Shown one piece after another: positions 58,346 through 64,000 of a stretch of DNA of 64,000 bases; position 1 is the first letter of the stretch, and each line of letters begins with the position of its first letter. The stretch is from Bettongia penicillata ogilbyi (taxonomy: Eukaryota > Chordata > Mammalia > Diprotodontia > Potoroidae). The DNA is taken from positions 806,001-870,000 of the forward strand of contig JAJHZJ010000800.1 of assembly GCA_023548195.1 (NCBI GenBank), read 5' to 3'. The notes beneath the pieces were generated by a model. The model was not told the origin of the DNA and did not search any database. It worked only from the letters and a program-made list of their open reading frames with translations. Both the position numbers and the translations under genes were made by a program.

Positions 58346-59042
58346 TTGTATAGATTGCCCTGAAGTGGGAGTAGTCTGGTATGAGATGAGTCTCTCTGTG
58401 TCCGTGAGTGACATGATCAGACTCATGTACCCAAACCCTCATTAGAATAGATCCACCTCTCATTATAATATTCATTCTCTCATTGATTTTTAACCAATTA
58501 GAGTTAATTCCCTCCTATCAGGAATTTCTACTCTTCCAAGGGTATATCAAGAGGCCTCCATGAGGGGGATCTTTGGTTTATGAGAGAAAGCCAAATGACC
58601 ATCCTTTCATTAATTATTCACTAGCCATAATTAATAAAATGGTTAATTACCTAGAACTATGTCTCTTGGACTTTTCATACATCACACAACCCAAGTCCAA
58701 TCTTCCAGACTTCCTGGAGCTGACTTTGCTCCTTGAAATTAGAGAACTCCCGAACCTTATCATATCCACACCCTGATTACTAGTTCTTATCCTCTGTCAC
58801 TATCCCTGCATCTGCGTGCCAACTACTGGCTATCTCCATGCATTCCAGACTAACGGAGTATCCTTTGTAGGGTTAGTTCAGAAGGAAATGAGAAGCACCT
58901 TGTCTTAGTGGCTAAGAGGGCTGACCTTAGTGTCAGGAAGACCTGGGCTGAAGGTATATCTCTGCTGCCTACACAGCCTGTGTGACATGGATAAATGACA
59001 TGATCTCTCCATGCCCTAGGCATTTTCTAAGATTGCAAATAA

Positions 59043-59289
59043 TTTTTGTTGTTTAGTCATTTCAGTCATGTCTGACTCTTCATGACCCCATTTGGGATTT
59101 TCTTGGCAAAGTTATTGAAGTGGTTTGCCATTTCCTTCTCTAACTCATTTTGCAAATGAGGAAACTAAGGCAAACAGGATTAAGTGACTTGCCCAGGATC
59201 ACACAGTTAATGTTTGAGGATAGATTTGAGGTCAGATCCTTCTGAATCCAGGTCCAACCCTCTATTCACTGTGCTACCTAGCTGCCTCT
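59043..59289 (-). mobile_element. SINE, Mar1/WSINE1-type, full length
   Basis: It contains ttgtttagtcatttcagtcatg, aagtggtttgccatttcc, aaatgaggaaactaaggc and gctacctagctgcctc. AAAT(A)AT-like flanks at 59036 and 59291 suggest a target-site duplication. Confidence 0.9.
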
Positions 59290-61509
59290 ACAAATTATAG
59301 CAGAGTTAAAAATCTATCTATTCAATAAAAGTGACTTTTAGGGACAGTCACTTAACCCTTATTGCCTCCAAAAAAGGGAGTTTTATCATGGAATGGGCTT
59401 CTCTACACTGACAAAATCATAGATTGAGCATAACTCACAAGGGAAAAGAGGATATGCCCCTTTAGGAATGTGATAGGGGTAACAATGAGAACCCCTTTGA
59501 TCTTCTGGAAAGGGGACACCTTCCACAGAGCTAGGCATGTGTGCTCTGGCTCATGGCTAAAGGACCTATACTTTGAGATGATATAGCAGCAACCCTTATT
59601 TGTCCTCATGGTCCTCGTCATTGGGGTTTTTTCCAAAGATGATTGGTAACAGAACAGAAAGTCACCAACTTAGTAGATTTTAAAGAAGAAATAACATCCA
59701 CTCTCTCTTCCATCTTTTTGAGTAAAAGCTTTGCCATGAACTTCTGAATGGAGAAAGAGTATTTCCCTCTCCCTACCTGGACTGACAGGTATGCTGGCTA
59801 CATGCATATAGCAATGAAAAGTATCCAGGATTGCTGGTCATGATCTCAAGTCCTTATATAACTCTTCTGGTTTTAATATTCTCTCACAGAATGGGTGACT
59901 GAACAGTGATACTGAGAGATCTGTTTTTCCAGTCTTGGCAATTACCTCATGAACTTGAGGGACCTAGAGTTATTGAGAGATATGGGAGCTCACTTTCCAG
60001 AGGGAGCTACTTCCTGAAGATATACATTTCTTGGAGGAGAAGACCCAGAACCAAGATGATTAACTATGAATACTGTGGTGGCAAATATTTCTTATGGCAT
60101 GAAGACAGTATGGGTGGGAGGGGAGGTTACTTTCTTTCATAAAGGGGTTTCTTGTTACTGGCTCAAGCAGGCTGAGTTCAATTCTTGGAGGAGTCTGACC
60201 CCTAAGAGAGAGGGATTCAGGTTTCTTTCTCATACTCATTCATTTAGCTTGCTACCATCTGGAGTTATCCCCAATAAATCTCTTAAAAACAAAGCTTAGA
60301 TAGCGCCCCAAAAGGGATTCCTTTCCAGAGAAGTTATCCAATATATAAGGTAGGAGAGGTTAGGTATAGAATGGCATTTTGTTCCTCTATCACAAAAGAA
60401 ATGCTTAAAACACAGAAGACTCATAAGTCCTATGCAATGACACATATCTAAAACATGAAACAGTATGGATACCTCACCTGAAAGGACTTACATCACAGAT
60501 CCAGACCAATTTATAAAGGAAAAGAGAATATTCAAATTTAGAAATAATAGCCCTAGCTCAGGCTCATCCAATCAAAAAGCCCCTGGAGAGCAGAGGGGGC
60601 TTACCTTTCCCTCCTCCTCTTCCCCATCTCTCCCCCACCCTACTCTCTTGCCCCCACCAAACAAGAATATGATCAGGTAAATAAAACAGAGTTCTCACCT
60701 CAAAAATCAAAATAAACCTAGAAGACATTCAGATTACTCCCCAAATTGACCTACAACTATATTAGGTAAAGTCTGCTCCCCTCCCTTCCCTTACCCCAAT
60801 TCAGAGTGGTAAAATAATCCAGTTCTCATTTTTGAAAATATGAAAAGCATTACTAAACAAACATACCAATACCTACCAAATAAAGAATGTTTAGCCATCA
60901 GAAAGATTCAGATCCCTTTTCCCCGCAAGAGTTAAAAGGAAGAAATCAAGAAATGCTCAAAGAGAACATCAATAGACTGCATTTAAAGAGCCAAGCAACC
61001 CTTTAAATTCTGTGGAGCACTGTCTTCCTCCCACTAGGTCTAATCTGGAAGTATTGTGGACTTCAATTTCAGTATTTGTGCTGTTTTCAAAGGCTCGCTG
61101 CATTCTTAAGTATGACTTTACATCTGTCTTAGGGCCAAGAATTGTTTTTCGTGGGGCTGCATCACTAATTTACAGTGGAAGTTGGTGGGAAAATACAATT
61201 CAATTGTTAGAAATATACTCTGTAGCCAAAGCTTCAGGAACACAATGTATTCCATGAAGGCTCAGGTTGATGAGCCTAGTAATTGTCATTCTCTATGCGG
61301 TGGCGGTGGTGACAGTGTCAGTTTCTGCAGCCCACCACCACCTTTGGCTGACGGGGCAACAAGGATAGCACTAGGGAACAGTGGGGGCCCCCTCATTTAG
61401 TTTCATCTCTGTAGGGATGCTTATGTGCATCCCACATTGATGCATTCATACAGAGTGGGCGAGAGTGACGGAGCAGTCATTATCTGTGTAGCTAGGGCCC
61501 TCGGGTGAT

Positions 61510-61710
61510 CATGGATTTATAAGAATGTTAAAACTGGAGGGATCCTTAGAGATGGTCTAGTCCAATTCCTTTATTCTGTCATTGAGGTAGCCCAGGCCTA
61601 GAGAGGACACACTGCCTGGAGGTCACACAGCAAGTTATTAGCGGAGCAGAAACTATACTACAGGTCTCTTGACTCCTAGCTTAGTGCCTTTTTCATTATA
61701 TTACCCAGCT
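61510..61710 (-). mobile_element. SINE, MIR-like
   Basis: It contains ggagggatccttagagatggtctagtcc, cctggaggtcacacagc and tttcattatattacccagc. Confidence 0.75.
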
Positions 61711-63104
61711 GTTGTGTAGACAAAAAGTGGAGGCAACAAGGAAAAAATGGCTTTGAGGACAATGTAGCCCCAGGCACAGTTCACCTCTAGATAGAGTTCA
61801 ACTTGGGAGTCAAGGGGGAGAAAAGTTAGTCAGCCCGAAGCCCTTTCCTATACCCCCACCTAGTCCCCATAGAGGATTCTCAGGGTACTCAAGACTGAGA
61901 GGAAGCCAAGAGGGGTCAGGGACGGTGAGTAAGGAGACCTCTCTGAAAGCAGAGGGAACAATGTGGCCAGGTGTCTCCCACCAGCCCCTGCTCTGACTCC
62001 CTGAACTTTGGGGCCCTTCTGCCAAGAGAAAACTCCTCCTCCCTCCCACTCTTCTTCTCTCCTTTCCTCCTTTGATTGCTCCCACCTTCTTCTTTCCTGA
62101 GAGCAGCTACAGACAAGGGGAAGAATAATAATGAAGTTGAGGATGCGGGCTGTGGAACTGCCTGCGGGAGCAATGCTGGCTCGCTCTTCTCAGGTGTCCC
62201 TGCCCAGTGACACTGATTGGTAGGCAGGAAAGCCAAGCCTGGGGAGAGGATTAGGATGGGGGGTAGCACAACAAAGACCTTAGGGACTAACCAAAGGCAA
62301 TGATGGGGGAGGCTCATTACTACAGACAGCTGGTTGGAAGAGCAACTCCTCCTTTCATTGTGTTTACCTGGTGATTGTGAGCAGCTGGATGCCAGGCATT
62401 CATTTTCCAGACAGCAAGTGGCTGATTGGCAAGGGGCAATGAAGAACAGCCTGGCCTGGATCCTGTTTCCTTTGAAATCGCTCTCCCAGGGCTGAGAAGA
62501 GGGGGTAGAAAGTATAAAGCTAAGGTACAAAACCGTGCCACAAGTTAAAACAAAACCAGAGCTGATACTAGGATTTTCTGCACCTGGGATCAGCACCACA
62601 AACAGTGCCTAGGAACAGAAGCACCAGGACAACCTCAATTCATAGTAAGGACCATATACCTCACAGTGGGAGATAGATACTCTCCACGCTTTCCTACCCT
62701 TCCTCCCAGCCCCACCCCAGGGCACCACGAGGTTGTGGCCATCTGGAAGCTTCTACTTTAATGAGTTATCTTCATAACTAGGTGTGAAGGTCAGATGTTT
62801 CTTTACCTTTGATATCTAAGAAGCTTGAAACATGGGGGATAATGTGGTAACCCATATAGCAAGCAGAAAAAAACGTTTTTGGTAAAAGGTCTAGTAGAAT
62901 CATTTTGGATCTCCCTGCAAAAAAACTACAAACCCCCAAATCTCAAAATATCATGTTAGATATTAAAAGGTACCACAACCAGTGCCCAGGTTGCCTAGAA
63001 GCTGTGCTGATCTCCTCTTTAGAGAAGATCTATCATCTCTATATGATATGATGTACCTTTTTTGAAAAAAAAATGCAAATTTAAAAAAAAAAACATGTTT
63101 TGAT

Positions 63105-64000
63105 GGAGACTTCTGGGAGCTAAGACGGCAGAGTAAGCAGTAAGTTGCTCTCACTCTCCTTTACTGACCTTGAAAAACTCAGAAAATACCACCCCAGAAA
63201 AAATCCTGGAACAGTGGAGCCAACAGAAAGAAGGGGTGCAGCACTTTTTCCCTTGTGAGGCTAGGAGGATTAATGGGAAAGGTCCATCTTGCTGTGGCTT
63301 TAGGGGACCAGTACAGGATGGGAGGAATCCCAGGAGGCCACTCGCAAACCCTACATCAGCATACTAGCAAGAGATCCTGAATCCCAAGGTGGTAGAGCAG
63401 GTAAGCACCAATATTGGTACCCACATGTGCCTTGGCACAGGCAGGGAAACTGGAAGACACCAACATGAAGAACCACCAGTTGTGTAGTAGACAGGCATTC
63501 AGCAGCAGGTGAGCCTACCCATACTCTAGAATAGCCCCTGGTGAGGAGGCAACCTCCAGAAACCAGAACACCCCCACCCACACATCTCACCCTGTGAGCT
63601 TCAGTGTAACCCTGGGAAAAATGCTATAAAACCCCACCTGTCACTGGCACACAATAGTCACCACCACCAGCTCCAGTTCAGCACCAGTTAAGCTATAGCT
63701 TCTATAGCCTCCAGCTGCCAGAACCTGAGGCTCCAGCACACAAAGTCAGTAACCAGGTCCCTAGCCCCTAGCACAAGAAGTGTGGGACAGTGCCCCTTGT
63801 GCCCCACAAGCAGAGATCAACTTTAAAAGCTAGGAAAAAGACATATATCATGAGCAAAAAGCAACATAGAAGAACAAAGACCATAGATTCTTACTATGGG
63901 CACAGGGAAGATAAAAACACAAATTCAGAAGAGGACAGTGTTGTCACTATACTTACATCTGAAACTTCAAAGGGGAATATGAACCCTAAATGAACTGGTC
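63105..64000 (+). mobile_element. L1 5' end: 5' UTR and ORF1 start, running off the window
   Basis: After an A-rich stretch it starts gatggagacttctgggagc, then taagacggcagagtaag, the L1 start pattern. A 5' UTR of about 745 bases leads to ATG at 63850. The frame (MSKKQHRRTKTIDSYYG) runs to a TGA at 63991-63993, where related ORF1 sequences continue, so the frame is already broken. Whether ORF2 follows cannot be seen. Confidence 0.75.
63850..64000 (+). pseudogene. Start of L1 ORF1, truncated by the window and a stop
   Basis: Forty-seven codons from 63850 resemble the acidic N-terminus of marsupial L1 ORF1 (DSYYGHREDKNTNSEED, compare NYYSDKEDKNTHSEEN near 39800). A TGA at 63991 interrupts it. 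Confidence 0.7.

Larger units (their letters stand above)
29697..64000. other. Region downstream of DPF3 with no recognised host gene
   Basis: I found no exon with recognisable protein homology on either strand. In human, DPF3 and RGS6 converge with a gap of tens of kilobases; the same order here would put RGS6 beyond the window on the minus strand. That is inference from synteny. Stretches with nothing recognised include about 29700-30000, 35990-36230 outside ORF1, 37780-38800, 42740-43180, 43400-44040, 46380-46840, 47040-48390, 49450-49950, 50070-51390, 51620-52370, 53170-53480, 54240-54960, 55560-55850, 59300-61000 and 61720-63100. Confidence 0.6.

Noticed and set aside
59700..60330. Possible LTR ending at an AATAAA near 60273
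   Set aside because: Only the poly(A)-like motif supports it; no promoter, termini or internal retroviral sequence was seen.
61916..62599. Longest open frame in the window, 227 codons on the minus strand
   Set aside because: The composition is low in information, I recognise no domain, and another minus-strand frame overlaps it. Nothing supports splice sites or a start context. It would be reinstated by RNA-seq or conservation of the frame.
29697..64000. Exons of RGS6 on the minus strand
   Set aside because: Expected downstream by synteny, but I found no segment encoding its RGS domain or C-terminus; in human the gap is longer than the DNA available here.
1..64000. tRNA genes
   Set aside because: The tRNA-like sequences seen are the heads of SINEs; none has an intact cloverleaf that I could verify.

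Overview
The window looks like marsupial nuclear DNA. CpG is scarce outside one retroelement 5' UTR. There are dozens of MIR-like and Mar1/WSINE1-type SINEs, many L2 fragments, decayed CR1/L3 LINEs, and L1 or half-L1 copies of the type I associate with marsupials. I cannot settle the species; an opossum or an Australian marsupial would both fit.

The only host gene I can support is the 3' end of DPF3 on the + strand. Three exons (21027-21139, 26873-26954, 28106-28176) join in frame, with consensus splice sites, into the C-terminal tandem PHD finger of isoform DPF3b. This part of the BAF (SWI/SNF) subunit reads acetylated and methylated histone H3. The stop codon is at 28174-28176. Positions 1-21026 are an upstream intron. 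The 3' UTR starts at 28177, and the first canonical AATAAA after the stop is at 29691. From about 29.7 kb to the end I see no other host exon. In human the next gene downstream is the convergent RGS6, and I did not find its exons.

Layout: 1-21 kb is intron with L2 and SINE fragments, an L3 LINE (3.8-6.5 kb) split by an L1 and a SINE, a SINE-free stretch (12.3-15.4 kb), a long SINE hairpin (17.3-17.6 kb) and a 440-base pyrimidine tract (20.0-20.5 kb). 21-28.2 kb holds the exons; the middle exon's acceptor adjoins a CT/CTGT microsatellite, and a hAT MITE with a clear target-site duplication lies at 26.2 kb. 28.2-34 kb is 3' UTR and intergenic DNA. 34.1-42.7 kb holds two ORF1-bearing, ORF2-poor L1/HAL1 elements in opposite orientations, both with target-site duplications; the second sits inside an older L3. 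43-63 kb is SINE-rich intergenic DNA with several repeat-free islands that could be conserved noncoding elements. At 63.1 kb a further L1 5' end begins and runs off the window.

I found no evidence of a new multi-gene system. The more interesting signals are the ORF2-less LINEs with a 63-base (three-heptad) repeat in the ORF1 coiled coil, the SINE hairpin inside a DPF3 intron, the microsatellite at a splice acceptor, and the repeat-free islands. Nearly all long open frames here come from simple repeats or SINEs and are not genes.
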